From: Sphingomonadales bacterium
GTDB taxonomy: Bacteria; Pseudomonadota; Alphaproteobacteria; Sphingomonadales; Sphingomonadaceae
DNA: 64,000 bases
Direction: 5' to 3'
Assembly: GCA_027483465.1 (NCBI GenBank)
Contig: JAIXUQ010000005.1
Span: forward strand, 17,422-81,421
Below the pieces are notes generated by a model that worked only from the letters and a program-made list of their open reading frames with translations, was not told the origin of the DNA and ran no database searches. The position numbers and the translations under genes were made by a program. This document shows, piece by piece, positions 55,036 to 63,966 of this stretch (positions within the stretch are counted from its first letter, which is position 1; every line of letters starts with the position of its first letter).

Positions 55036-55299
55036 TCAATGCAGGGTCATGATCTCGTCAACGCTGCGCCACTGGCTGGGGCCAAGCAGGCCGCGGTGGG
55101 CCACCCGCACCGAATGGATGGTGGCTTCAACATCGCGCCGCCAGTGATCCAGGAACCGCTTCAGCTCCGGAAACTGCGGCGCCAGATCATAAAGCTGCCA
55201 GCTGAACTGTTGCAGCAATTTGGGATGGTCCGGCCGCCAATAGGCGATGTCCACCATCGCCAGGCTATAGCCTTTCAGTTGCCGTTCCAGATCGGTCAT
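55036..55299 (-). CDS. Usg-family protein
   Basis: An 87-residue protein matching the Usg family of alphaproteobacteria: LERQLKGYSLAMVDIAYWRP, DHPKLLQQFSWQLYDLAPQF and LHSVRVAHRGLL-like IHSVRVAHRGLLGP. In Caulobacter the usg gene lies beside the trp genes and was once suspected to be a subunit in tryptophan synthesis; its function is unclear. Here it stands between a thiolase-like gene and the coiled-coil gene, with no trp genes nearby. A strong ribosome site (GGAGGAG) precedes the ATG at 55299. Confidence 0.88.
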   Translation of the reverse strand: MTDLERQLKGYSLAMVDIAYWRPDHPKLLQQFSWQLYDLAPQFPELKRFLDHWRRDVEATIHSVRVAHRGLLGPSQWRSVDEIMTLH

Positions 55300-55327
55300 G
55301 GCTCCTCCTCCTTGCTGGGGTGGCGCC

Positions 55328-55356
55328 ATGATTTGCCGGATTCGCCCCGCCGTCAA
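55328..55356 (-). promoter_or_regulatory. Possible promoter of the Usg-family gene
   Basis: On the minus strand TTGACG (55356-55351) and AATCAT (55333-55328) are 17 bases apart, placing a start about 20 bases before the ATG. An AT-rich tract just upstream (55360-55395) could act as an UP element; it stands out in this GC-rich region. Confidence 0.4.
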
Positions 55357-55412
55357 CGGGCCAAATAACAGAAATTAAACGAGAATTTATCAGCAGCCAA
55401 GCGAGGCGAGTG

Positions 55413-56906
55413 CTACGCCAGCCGCCATTGCTGCAGGCCGTCATCGCCCATATGCACCCGCCCGGCCAGGCCGATCGGGCTTTGCGCCAGGCTCAGGAAC
55501 GGCGCCACCTCGGCCAGATCGATCCGGCCAAACACGCGCGCGCCGGACGCCGTGCGGCCCACCACGCTGCCATGGCTGGGCTCGCCTTCGCGGCCAAAGA
55601 CGATGCTATAGCTTTCCACCACCGCCGCGCCTTCAAAGCCGCCATCAAAGCGCGGCACGTCACCGCGCGCATCCTCGGCCACATCCTGCACGTCGCGGTT
55701 CAGCATCAGCCAGGCCGCCTCGGCCGGGCGGCAGCCGATCACCAGCGCGTGATGCTTGGTGACATAGCCGCCCTGGCCATAGAGCAGCGCCTGATCGGCC
55801 GGCCGGGCGCGCAGCGAATGCACCATCGCGCAGGTGGAATGCAGCATGTAGCAATTCAGCCCGGCCCCGGCAAAGCTGAGCCCCCCCATCACCGACAGCG
55901 GCACATCGGCCGCCAGCCCCAGCGTGCGCCGCGCCATCTTTGGCACGGTGGGGAAACAACTGTAGAGCTCCACCCGGTCAAAGCCGCCGGGCGCGATCCG
56001 CATCGCCTGGCCCAGCACCGCATCCTGGGCGCAGCTGTGCACATATTGGTCGCGCTTCAGATAATCCATGTGCTCGCCCGCGCTCGCCCCGCCGTGGACA
56101 TGGATGATGCGGTCCTCCGCGATCCCCGCTGCCCGCGCCGCCGCCAGCGTGGTCATCAGCACGGCGGCCCCGGCGTTGACATTGTTGTTGGCCACCATCC
56201 GCTTGGTATAGGGCCAGCAGATCATGCGGTTGTCCTCGGCCACCCCGGTGATTTCGGCGGCGGCGAAGGCCTTGCGCCCCCAGGCGTTGGGATTGGTGGC
56301 AGCCGCCGCGCTGATGCGTTCATAGGCCGCCCCGCTTTCGGCCAGCGCCTCGGCCGGGGTGAGGCCCCAGGCCGCCACCGTGGCATTTTCATACAGCGGA
56401 TAGATGTGGATCGGCTGGAAAATGCCGTGGCGCATGCCCAGTTCGGTCACATGCTCGGACGGGATGATCGGGTTTTCCGGCGCCTTGGCCGGCGGCGTCC
56501 ACGGCAGGCTGATGCCGGCGGCCTTGGCCTTGGCCACGGCATTTTGCGCCTCCGCCCCGGTCACCACCGCCACCACGCTGTTGCCGTTCATGATCCTGAG
56601 CGCGGCCTCGTGGATCTTCGTGGTTGGCGTCTCCCCGCCCACCAGGCCATAAACGGCGCGCGGCGGCACGATGCCCAGCCGCTCGGCCAGCCGCGCCGCC
56701 ACCCGGTCGTATCGCCAGCTCACCAGGTTGATCACGTCAAGGCTGTCAATCCGCGCCAGGAAACCGCCGCCGGCATCGGCATCGGCGGCGCGCACCGCCG
56801 CCTCCATCAGGGCCAGCGGCTCCAGCGCGGCGGCCGGATCAGCCGGCCGGTCAAGCACCTCGCCCACCCCGATGATCACCGGCGTGCGTTCCGCTGGCAG
56901 CGACAT
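55413..56906 (-). CDS. Thiolase-like acetyl-CoA acetyltransferase family protein
   Basis: A 497-residue protein of the thiolase fold, opening RTPVIIGVGEV. It has a GGETPTTKIHEAALRI block where canonical thiolases carry the catalytic Cys, then VTGAEAQNA, MVANNNVNAGAAVLMTT (the conserved NVNxGAA), and a C-terminal GRIDLAEVAPFL. The usual C-terminal CxG motif is not evident. Related proteins are annotated as acetyl-CoA acetyltransferase or SCP2-like thiolase with an added OB-fold-like C-terminal part. Activity is uncertain. The start at 56906 was chosen over a longer frame running into the phhA leader. Confidence 0.75.
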   Translation of the reverse strand: MSLPAERTPVIIGVGEVLDRPADPAAALEPLALMEAAVRAADADAGGGFLARIDSLDVINLVSWRYDRVAARLAERLGIVPPRAVYGLVGGETPTTKIHEAALRIMNGNSVVAVVTGAEAQNAVAKAKAAGISLPWTPPAKAPENPIIPSEHVTELGMRHGIFQPIHIYPLYENATVAAWGLTPAEALAESGAAYERISAAAATNPNAWGRKAFAAAEITGVAEDNRMICWPYTKRMVANNNVNAGAAVLMTTLAAARAAGIAEDRIIHVHGGASAGEHMDYLKRDQYVHSCAQDAVLGQAMRIAPGGFDRVELYSCFPTVPKMARRTLGLAADVPLSVMGGLSFAGAGLNCYMLHSTCAMVHSLRARPADQALLYGQGGYVTKHHALVIGCRPAEAAWLMLNRDVQDVAEDARGDVPRFDGGFEGAAVVESYSIVFGREGEPSHGSVVGRTASGARVFGRIDLAEVAPFLSLAQSPIGLAGRVHMGDDGLQQWRLA

Positions 56907-56979
56907 TGGCAATTCTCCCCTTTGCTGCTGCCCTGATACTGAAGCTCGCCATGCCCCGCCACCCTTGCTAAAAACAGGC

Positions 56980-57795
56980 GTGACCAGCGGCGATTGCACC
57001 ATCCCCCAGGATTGGGGCCATTATACCCCCACCGATCACCGCGTGTGGGATCATCTGTTCGATCGCCAGACGCGCCTGCTGCCCGGCCGGGTCGCGCCGG
57101 AATTTCTCGATGGCCTGCAACGCCTCGATCTCACCCGCCCCGGCGTGCCGGATTTTGCCCGGCTCAATGATCAGCTCATGCGCCTCACCGGCTGGCAGGT
57201 GGTGGCGGTGCCCGGCCTGGTGCCCGATGCGGTGTTCTTCGATCATCTCGCCAACCGCCGCTTCCCGGCCGGCAATTTCATCCGCCGCCCCGATCAGCTG
57301 GATTATCTGCAGGAACCCGATGTGTTCCACGACGTGTTCGGCCACGTCCCGCTGCTCGCCCATCCGGCCTTTGCCGATTATATGCAGGCCTATGGCCGGG
57401 GCGGGCTGAGGGCGCTGGCGCATGATGCCATCGGCCGGCTGGCGCGGCTTTACTGGTACACGGTGGAATTCGGCCTGATCCGTTCTGGCAATGGCCTTGC
57501 CATCTATGGCGCCGGCATCGTGTCCAGCCATGGCGAAACCCATTTCGCCCTTGAAAGCGCCAGCCCCAACCGGCTGGGCTGGCGCCTGGAACGCGTGCTG
57601 CGCACCCCCTATCGCATCGATGATTACCAGCAATGCTATTTCGTCATCAACAGTTTCGATGAACTGCTGGATGTCACGCTGCAAACCGATTTTGCGCCTT
57701 TATATGCACGGTTGGCAGGCTTGGCAGATATCCCGATCAACGCCATAAATGATGATGATATCGTGTTCAGCCGTGGTGACCAGCAACGCGGCTGA
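56980..57795 (+). CDS. phhA: Phenylalanine 4-monooxygenase
   Basis: A 271-residue iron- and pterin-dependent hydroxylase that makes tyrosine from phenylalanine. The iron ligands are His117 and His122 (FHDVFGHVPLL) and Glu163 (YWYTVEFGLI). Other family blocks are RFPAGNFIRRPDQLDYLQEP and GAGIVSSHGETHFAL. The start is a GTG; no closer ATG exists in frame. No pterin carbinolamine dehydratase (phhB) gene is adjacent. Cytoplasmic. Confidence 0.95.
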   Translation: MTSGDCTIPQDWGHYTPTDHRVWDHLFDRQTRLLPGRVAPEFLDGLQRLDLTRPGVPDFARLNDQLMRLTGWQVVAVPGLVPDAVFFDHLANRRFPAGNFIRRPDQLDYLQEPDVFHDVFGHVPLLAHPAFADYMQAYGRGGLRALAHDAIGRLARLYWYTVEFGLIRSGNGLAIYGAGIVSSHGETHFALESASPNRLGWRLERVLRTPYRIDDYQQCYFVINSFDELLDVTLQTDFAPLYARLAGLADIPINAINDDDIVFSRGDQQRG

Positions 57796-57829
57796 ACATC
57801 ATCTGGGCATGCCATTGGCAGGGGGCAGC

Positions 57830-59806
57830 ATGGTCGGCCGATATGGTCTTGCAATGGCGCTGGTTTTGCTGCCAGCCGGGATGGCGATGGCGCAAACCCG
57901 GCCGCCGCTGATCAGCCCGGCACCCGCAAGCGCCGCGCCGGTGGGGCTGGGCCGCAATGTCGCGCTGGTGGCGGGGCGGCAGGGGCTGCTGGATGGCAGC
58001 GAAGCGGCTGACCCGGCCCGGCTGGTCTACAGCGCGCGGATCATCGATGCCAAGCCGCAGGATTTCGCCCTCACCACCGAACCGGCCGCCGCCCGCCGCC
58101 AGGGCGTGGTGCTGGCCAAATCCGGCGAACCGGCCCCGCCTGCCCCCGCCGATCCGCAGGCGAAGATCAATCCGCTGGTCCAGCAGTTGATTGCGGCCGA
58201 TCCGGCCCGCCCGGTGGCGGTGCTGGTCACCTTCAACGATCCGGCCGCCATGCCGCGCTTTCCCGAACCGCCCAGCGGCGCCCGCGGTGGCGGCCTCCAC
58301 CGGCCCTACAGCGACCGGCGCGCCCAGATCGTGCGGGCGATCGAGGCGCGGCGGGCCGAAGACCGGGAGCCGCTGGTGCTGCTGCAGGGCATCGGCGCGG
58401 CGGTTGCCGAACGCTTCTGGCTGATCAACGGCTTCCGCATCACGGTGGCGGCCGGCGCCCTCACCGGCCTCGCCCGCCACCCGCGCGTGCTGGCCATTGA
58501 TCCGGCCATTGCCGAGATCGGGCCGCCGGTAGTCCCGCCCTTTGCTGTCGATGCCGATCAGGGCAATGATGTCGATGATGGCCGCGCCATCATCCGGTCT
58601 GATCCGTATCGGGCACTCGGCCTGAACGATGGCTATATCGCCGTGCTCGATACCGGCGTGCGCCCCACCCACCTCGTGTTTCGCAATCCCAACAATATCG
58701 ATGTGCTGGGCGATTGCGTGCTGGGCGGGCGCACCTGTGCCGCCGGCGCCATCAACACCAGCGATTCCTCGCCACCGCATGGCACCCAGACCACGTCGAT
58801 CATCGCGGCCGGTTCCGGCGGCGGCGAGGCGTTTCGCGGTGTCACCGAAAGCACGGTCGACGTGTTTCGCATCTACAATCGGCCCTCCGATGGGGATGTC
58901 CGGTTTGATTCGCTCAATCTGGGCGCCACCGTGCGCGCCATGGAACGGGCGCTCACCCTGGGCGATCGGGTGATCGCGGTGCAGGTGCAACTGATCAGCA
59001 CCAACAGTTTCGATTCGCTGGCGCTGGCCGCCGATGCCGCGTTCGACAGCGGCGCCGTGGTGGTGGTGGCCGCCGGCAACCGCGGGATCGGCGGCCAGAG
59101 CGTGGCTTCGCCGGCCATCGCCCACAAGGCGCTGGCCATCGGCCGCACCGATATCCGCAGCGCCGGGCCGCACCCGCGATCGCTGGGCGGCCCCACCCCC
59201 GATGGCCGGATCAAGCCCGACGTGCACGCCCCCAGCGACACCGAAACGGCCAGCGGTTCCACCGACAGTTTCTTTTCCTGGTTCGACGGCACGTCAGGGG
59301 CAACCCCCTATGCCGCCGGCGCCGCGGCGCTGCTGCGCAACTGGCTGAAACAATTTGGCGCCATCGATCCCGGCCAGGTCTATGCCCAGATGATCCTGTC
59401 GGGCCGGCGCACCGGCGCGGTCAACAATGTCAATGGCGCGGGATTGCTGGCCCTGCCGGTGTACGGCACCACCTGGTGGGGCAAGACCGATGTATCCAAC
59501 GCCGAAACCATCGAACTGAAACTGGGTGTTGCGGCCGGCACGACCGCGCTGGATGCCGCCCTGTGGTGGCCGGAAGGGCGCGATCCGGCACCGGGCCTTG
59601 CCGAACAGCACAGCGACATCGATCTGCGCCTGATCGATCCGGCCGGCGTGGTGCGGGCCGCTGGCCTGTCAACCACCAGCATCTGGGAACGGGTGCGGGT
59701 GACCGGGCCGCTGACACCGGGAGTCTGGACGCTGCAGATCTACGGCTATCGCACCAGCGCGCCGGCCCGCACCGTGTATTGGAGCGCCTTTGCCGCGCAC
59801 AACTGA
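57830..59806 (+). CDS. Secreted subtilisin-like (S8) serine protease
   Basis: A 658-residue exported protease. The signal peptide ends near AMAQT. A prodomain-like segment follows (PVAVLVTFNDPA to RVLAIDPAIAEIGPP), resembling an I9 inhibitor that is cut off. The catalytic domain has Asp274 (AVLDTGV), His317 (PPHGTQT), the oxyanion Asn417 (VVAAGNRG) and Ser489 (DGTSGATP). The C-terminal 130 residues form a beta-rich domain with a DIDLRLIDPAG motif like pre-peptidase C-terminal domains. ATGs at 57749 and 57809 would put extra residues before the signal peptide and were rejected. Confidence 0.93.
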   Translation: MVGRYGLAMALVLLPAGMAMAQTRPPLISPAPASAAPVGLGRNVALVAGRQGLLDGSEAADPARLVYSARIIDAKPQDFALTTEPAAARRQGVVLAKSGEPAPPAPADPQAKINPLVQQLIAADPARPVAVLVTFNDPAAMPRFPEPPSGARGGGLHRPYSDRRAQIVRAIEARRAEDREPLVLLQGIGAAVAERFWLINGFRITVAAGALTGLARHPRVLAIDPAIAEIGPPVVPPFAVDADQGNDVDDGRAIIRSDPYRALGLNDGYIAVLDTGVRPTHLVFRNPNNIDVLGDCVLGGRTCAAGAINTSDSSPPHGTQTTSIIAAGSGGGEAFRGVTESTVDVFRIYNRPSDGDVRFDSLNLGATVRAMERALTLGDRVIAVQVQLISTNSFDSLALAADAAFDSGAVVVVAAGNRGIGGQSVASPAIAHKALAIGRTDIRSAGPHPRSLGGPTPDGRIKPDVHAPSDTETASGSTDSFFSWFDGTSGATPYAAGAAALLRNWLKQFGAIDPGQVYAQMILSGRRTGAVNNVNGAGLLALPVYGTTWWGKTDVSNAETIELKLGVAAGTTALDAALWWPEGRDPAPGLAEQHSDIDLRLIDPAGVVRAAGLSTTSIWERVRVTGPLTPGVWTLQIYGYRTSAPARTVYWSAFAAHN

Positions 59807-59864
59807 TCTGCTGCCCCCGGTGCCGGCACTGGCCATGCCGCCCACGCAGTGGCATTGACGCCTC

Positions 59865-60746
59865 ATGATCGACAGCACCAGCAACTGGGGCCCCACCTCC
59901 CACAGCTTCATCTCGCAGCGCCTGCGCCTCCATTATTGCGATTGGGGCAACCCCACCGCGCCGCCGCTGCTGCTGCTGCACGGCGGCCGCGATCATGCCC
60001 GCAGCTGGGATTGGGTGGCGCGTGAACTGAAAGACGATTGGCACATCATCGCCCCCGATTGGCGCGGCCATGGCGACAGCGCCTGGTCGCCCGACGGCGA
60101 TTACAACACCCACGCCTATGTCTATGATCTGGCACAGCTCATCCACCAGCTGAAACTGGCGCCGGTCACCATCGTTGCCCATTCGATGGGCGGCAACATC
60201 GCCCTGCGCTACACCGGCCTATACCCTGAAAATGTCCGCAAGCTGGTCGCCATCGAAGGCCTGGGCCCCAGCCCGCGCATGCTGGCCGAACGCCAGAAGA
60301 CCGATTTCGCCACCCGCGAACGCCAGTGGATCGAAGCCAAGCGCGCCGCCGCCGCCCGCCAACCCAAACGCTACCCCACCCTTGAAGACGCCTTTGCCCG
60401 CATGCACCAGGAGAACAGCTTCCTCTCCGAAGAGCAGGCCCGCCACCTCACCATCCACGGCACCCACCGCAACGAGGACGGCAGCTACAGCTGGAAATTC
60501 GACAATTATCTCCACCTGCCCTGGGCCCACGACCTGCCCCCCGAACAGGTGGCCAGCCTGTGGACCCGCATCACCTGCCCCACGCTGCTGATGTACGGCG
60601 CCAAAAGCTGGGCCTCCAACCCGGTGGACGACGGCCGCATCCAGCACTTCACCACCGCCCGCGTCATCACCTTCGAAAACGCCGGCCACTGGCTCCACCA
60701 CGACCAGTTCGATCGCTTCATGGCCGAACTGCGGGCGTTCCTGTAA
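59865..60746 (+). CDS. Alpha/beta hydrolase
   Basis: A 293-residue soluble hydrolase. It has LLLLHGGRDHARSWDWVA (oxyanion region), PDWRGHGDSAWS, the nucleophile elbow AHSMGGNIAL, LLMYGAKSWASNP in place of the usual GxxD block, and GHWLHHDQ for the His. The Asp of the triad is probably elsewhere or displaced. The family includes epoxide hydrolases and haloalkane dehalogenases as well as esterases; the substrate is unknown. The start ATG follows the protease gene by 58 bases. Confidence 0.8.
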   Translation: MIDSTSNWGPTSHSFISQRLRLHYCDWGNPTAPPLLLLHGGRDHARSWDWVARELKDDWHIIAPDWRGHGDSAWSPDGDYNTHAYVYDLAQLIHQLKLAPVTIVAHSMGGNIALRYTGLYPENVRKLVAIEGLGPSPRMLAERQKTDFATRERQWIEAKRAAAARQPKRYPTLEDAFARMHQENSFLSEEQARHLTIHGTHRNEDGSYSWKFDNYLHLPWAHDLPPEQVASLWTRITCPTLLMYGAKSWASNPVDDGRIQHFTTARVITFENAGHWLHHDQFDRFMAELRAFL

Positions 60747-60803
60747 GCCACGGGCCGAGCGACGGCACCGGCCGCTGGCCCTTGTGGCCCGGCATGCGCG
60801 CAA

Positions 60804-60832
60804 CCGGCCGCGGGTGCGGATGCAGCGGCCGG
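60804..60832. terminator. Hairpin between convergent hydrolase and VIT-family genes
   Basis: CCGGCCGC (60804-60811) pairs with GCGGCCGG (60825-60832) around a 13-base loop. No T-run follows on either strand, so an intrinsic terminator is only possible. Confidence 0.35.
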
Positions 60833-60842
60833 CAATCCCCGT

Positions 60843-61535
60843 TCAGACAGCGGTGCCCACCAGCTTGCCGATCCCGGCGGTGAGGCCCATGGCCAGCGCC
60901 CCCCAGAACATCACGCGCGCCACCGGCTTGCCCACCGCCGCGCCGCCCGCGCGGGCACCGATCGCGCCCAGCAGCGCAAGGAACAGGATGGAACCGACAG
61001 CCTGTCCCGCCAGCATCCACGCCATTGGCAGCGTCGCCGCCAGCAGCAACGGCAGCGCCGCGCCGCCGGTGAAGGTGCCGGCGGATGCCAGCGCCGCCAG
61101 CACCGGGCGCGCCGCTGTCGTGTCGGTGATGTGCAACTCGTCGCGGGCATGGCTGCCAAGCGGATCATGGGCCATCATCTGGCTGGCCACCACGTCGGCT
61201 GTGGCCGGGTCCACGCCGCGCGCCACATAGATGGCGGCCAATTCCCGTTGTTCATGTTCGGGATCGGCGGCCAGTTCGGCGCGCTCGCGGGCCAGATCGG
61301 CGGCTTCGGTATCGGCCTGGCTGCTGACCGACACATATTCCCCCGCCGCCATCGACATGGCCCCCGCCACCAGCCCGGCGACACCCGCCACCAGCAAGGC
61401 CTGCCGGTCCGCGCCGGATGCCGCGACCCCCAGGATCAGGCTGGCGGTGGAGACAATCCCGTCATTGGCGCCCAGCACCGCCGCACGCAGCCAACCGATG
61501 CGGGCAACCAGATGGGATTCAGTGTGCAGGCGCAT
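60843..61535 (-). CDS. VIT1/CCC1-family metal (iron/manganese) transporter
   Basis: A 230-residue inner-membrane protein with about five transmembrane helices. The family hallmark is GWLRAAVLGANDGIVSTASL in the first helix, followed by AGAMSMAAGEYVSVSSQAD, a cytoplasmic Glu-rich loop (ARERAELAADPEHEQREL) that binds metal in related proteins, and a C-terminal pair of helices ending KPVARVMFWGALAMG. It moves Fe2+ or Mn2+ out of the cytoplasm in relatives. It stands between genes on the other strand and has no obvious partner. Confidence 0.9.
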   Translation of the reverse strand: MRLHTESHLVARIGWLRAAVLGANDGIVSTASLILGVAASGADRQALLVAGVAGLVAGAMSMAAGEYVSVSSQADTEAADLARERAELAADPEHEQRELAAIYVARGVDPATADVVASQMMAHDPLGSHARDELHITDTTAARPVLAALASAGTFTGGAALPLLLAATLPMAWMLAGQAVGSILFLALLGAIGARAGGAAVGKPVARVMFWGALAMGLTAGIGKLVGTAV

Positions 61536-61840
61536 CGGATCGGTCCTTCATGGCGCCAGGCGCCGGCACGACCATCACCATGGCCATTGCGGTGGCCTTG
61601 CGGTGCGGGCTGGTCTGGCCGGTGCGCATGGCGGTGCAGCCTATCCCTGTCCGGGCGGCACCGCCAGCGCCAGGTTGCGGCGCTGGCGCCGGCTGCCGAA
61701 CACCATGCCGGCGAGGCGGCGCAGGATCCGGCCCCGGCCGCACCCGCATCCCGTGCCCCGGCAATGGTGCCTTCATGGCCGCTGACCCTGCCGGTCGCAG
61801 CCTTCCTGCCGGCCGCCGTTCCGCCGCGTCGCCCGGGCGC
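61536..61840. other. Intergenic stretch between VIT-family and TetR genes
   Basis: This 305-base gap has no gene I can support. It presumably holds the VIT-family promoter. Plus-strand frames with hydrophobic (MAIAVALRCGLVWPV) or Ala/Pro-rich stretches cross it, but they change frame, run into the antisense of tetR and match no family. A decayed small membrane-protein gene is possible. Confidence 0.4.
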
Positions 61841-62503
61841 TTACCGCCCCCACGCCGCCAGAAAGGTCGCCGCCGCCGCCCGCACTTCGGCGCGGCCTTC
61901 GGCGAGGGCGTTGGGGCCGGCGAGGCCGTGGAGGTGGCGGTCAACCACGCCGGCGCGGCACAGGCCGCTGAACTGCTGGGCGGCCAGCGCCGGGTCTCCG
62001 GGTTTCAGCGTGCCGGCCTGCATCTGGCGGGCCAGCCAGCCGGCGAAGCGGGCCATGCCGGGGCCGGGGCCGCGTTCGAACATCACCCGGCCCAGTTCGG
62101 GCACGCGCGCGGCCTCGCCCATCACCAGCCGGTGGATGCCGGTGACCGCATCGGAGAAGATGGTTTCCATGATCGCATCGCCCATGCGGATCAGGCCGGT
62201 GGCGACATCGGGCGCGCTGTCGAGATCGACCGTCAGCGCGCTGCCGTAAAGCTGGACCACCTGGTCCACCACCGCTTCGAACAGGGCGAGCTTGGAGGGG
62301 AAGAGGCTCCACAGCGTCGTCTTGCTGCCGCCCACCGCCGCGGCAATGGCGTTCATCGAGGTGGCGCCATAGCCATGGGCGAAGAACAGGCGCTGGGCGG
62401 CATCGATATAGGCCCGGCGGCGGGCATCGCCGGCCGGCGTGGGGCCTGCGGCATCCGCTTCTGTACCGGTCAGTATCATTTCGCTTGACGGCGCGCTGGC
62501 CAC
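61841..62503 (-). CDS. TetR/AcrR-family transcriptional regulator
   Basis: A 220-residue repressor. The N-terminal helix-turn-helix runs through RRRAYIDAAQRLFFAHGYGATSMNAIAAAVGGSKTTLWSLFPSK as separate blocks, including YGATSMNAIA and GGSKTTLWSLF. The C-terminal ligand domain is helical. The GTG at 62503 has a well-placed AGGGAG ribosome site and was chosen; an ATG at 62479 lacks one. It is divergent from a NodT-type efflux channel gene. Two similar operator-like sites lie in and just upstream of its first codons, so it most likely represses both itself and the efflux operon. Confidence 0.9.
   Translation of the reverse strand: MASAPSSEMILTGTEADAAGPTPAGDARRRAYIDAAQRLFFAHGYGATSMNAIAAAVGGSKTTLWSLFPSKLALFEAVVDQVVQLYGSALTVDLDSAPDVATGLIRMGDAIMETIFSDAVTGIHRLVMGEAARVPELGRVMFERGPGPGMARFAGWLARQMQAGTLKPGDPALAAQQFSGLCRAGVVDRHLHGLAGPNALAEGRAEVRAAAATFLAAWGR
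62464..62475 (-). promoter_or_regulatory. TetR operator-like site inside the tetR 5' coding region
   Basis: On the minus strand it reads TACTGACCGGTA, differing by one base from the site at 62521-62532. It lies at about codons 10-14 of the regulator, so binding here would block elongation or the promoter facing either way. Confidence 0.5.
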
Positions 62504-62520
62504 GGTTCACTTCTCCCTTG

Positions 62521-62532
62521 TACTGACCAGTA
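62521..62532 (+). promoter_or_regulatory. TetR operator-like site between tetR and the efflux channel gene
   Basis: TACTGACCAGTA has five-base complementary arms (TACTG and CAGTA). It ends 15 bases before the GTG of the channel gene and lies just upstream of the tetR ribosome site. TetR regulators of efflux operons often bind sequences of this type. Confidence 0.55.
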
Positions 62533-62547
62533 TCAACCGAGTCGCCC

Positions 62548-63966
62548 GTGCATCGCAAGCCTTTCCTTCTTGTTCCGTTGCTGGCCGTGGCCGCCTGTGC
62601 CGTGCCGCCCCGGCTGGGGCCGGCGCCGGTGGTGCGCAGCGCCGCCGCCGTGGCCGCAGCGCAGAGCCTGCCCGAAACGCCGGGCCGGGCCTGGCCGGCC
62701 GCTGATTGGTGGGCCGGCTGGGGCGATCCGCAACTGGCCACGCTGGTGGCCGAGGCGCTGGCCAACAATCCCGACATGGCGCTGGCCAGTGCCCGGTTGG
62801 CCGCCGCCGATGCCGCCGCGCGCCAGAGCCGGGCCGGGCTGCGCCCCACGCTGGCCGCCACCGGCAGCCTGGGCGGTCAGCAGCTTTCGAAGAATCTGGG
62901 CATTCCGCCGCAATTCGTGCCGGCCGGCGTGCTCGAATCGGGGCTGGTGAATTTGCAGGCCGGCTGGAATTTCGATCTGTGGGGGCAGGGCCGGGCGGCC
63001 TTGCGCGCCGCCCGGCAAGAGGCGGCGGCGGTGGCGGTGGAGCAGGCGCAGGCGCGGCTGATGCTGGCCGCCAGCGTGGCCCAGGCCTATGCCGATCTGG
63101 CCGCCGCCATTGATCGCCAGACGGTGGCCGGCGATGCGCTGGCGGTGCGCCGGCAGACGCTGGCGCTCACCGCCGGGCGGGTGGCGGCCGGGCTGGACAA
63201 TGACGGCGCCCGCGCCCAGGCCGCCAGCCGGGTGGCGCTGGCCGAAGCCGATGCCAGCGCGGCGGCCACCCAGGTGGCGGTGGCGCGGCGGCGGCTGGCG
63301 CTGTTGCTGGGCGCCGGGCCGGATCGCGGGCTGGCGATTGCGCCGCCGGCCATCCGCCCGCTGCCGCCCGGCCTGCCCGAAGGCGTGCGGCTGAACCTGA
63401 TCGCGCGGCGCCCGGATGTGCAGGCCGCGCTGCTGCGGGTGGACGCCGCCGGCGCGCGCGAGGCGGCGGCGCGGCGGGCGTTCCTGCCCAATCTCAGCCT
63501 GAATGCCACCATCGGCCAGCAGGCGCTGGGCTTTGACCGGCTGCTGGAAGGCGGCAGCCTCTATGCCCAGTTCGGCCCGGCGCTGAACCTGCCCCTGTTG
63601 GATGGCGGGCGCCGCGCCGCCGATCTGGCCGGCGGGCGGGCCAGCCGGCAGGCGGCGGTGGCGGCCCATGATGCGACGCTGCTGCGCGCCGTGAACGAAG
63701 TGGCCGATGCCGCCGGCGCGGTGCTGGCGCTGGGCGATCAGCAGGCGGCGGCGCAGGTGGCGCTGGCCGAGGCGCAGGCCGCCCGCGCGGTGGCGGCCCG
63801 CCGCTATGAGGCCGGGCTGTCCAACCAGTTGGCCGTGCTGATCGCCGATGATGCCGTGATCGGCGCCCGCCGGGCGCTGGCCGATGTGACCGCCTTTCGC
63901 CTGGCCGCCGATGTCGCGCTGGTGCGCGCGCTGGGCGGCGGCTTTTCCCAACAGGAGCGTGGCTGA
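62548..63966 (+). CDS. NodT/OprM-type efflux outer membrane lipoprotein
   Basis: A 472-residue outer membrane channel. The signal peptide ends in a lipobox (LLAVAACAVPP). Two OEP repeats follow: the first with WWAGWGDPQLATLVAEALAN and the LQAGWNFDLWGQGRAAL turn, the second with VRLNLIARRPDVQAALLRVD and FGPALNLPLLDGGRRAADL. This is the layout of NodT-family channels serving RND or EmrAB-type pumps. The start is a GTG with a poor ribosome site. Its stop overlaps the next start (TGATG), so it is the first gene of an efflux operon controlled by the divergent TetR. Confidence 0.92.
   Translation: MHRKPFLLVPLLAVAACAVPPRLGPAPVVRSAAAVAAAQSLPETPGRAWPAADWWAGWGDPQLATLVAEALANNPDMALASARLAAADAAARQSRAGLRPTLAATGSLGGQQLSKNLGIPPQFVPAGVLESGLVNLQAGWNFDLWGQGRAALRAARQEAAAVAVEQAQARLMLAASVAQAYADLAAAIDRQTVAGDALAVRRQTLALTAGRVAAGLDNDGARAQAASRVALAEADASAAATQVAVARRRLALLLGAGPDRGLAIAPPAIRPLPPGLPEGVRLNLIARRPDVQAALLRVDAAGAREAAARRAFLPNLSLNATIGQQALGFDRLLEGGSLYAQFGPALNLPLLDGGRRAADLAGGRASRQAAVAAHDATLLRAVNEVADAAGAVLALGDQQAAAQVALAEAQAARAVAARRYEAGLSNQLAVLIADDAVIGARRALADVTAFRLAADVALVRALGGGFSQQERG

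Noticed and set aside
61550..61840. Possible small plus-strand gene or DUF2946-like relic between the VIT-family and TetR genes
   Set aside because: Hydrophobic and Ala/Pro-rich parts lie in different frames and continue into the antisense of tetR. No start, ribosome site and family pattern agree.
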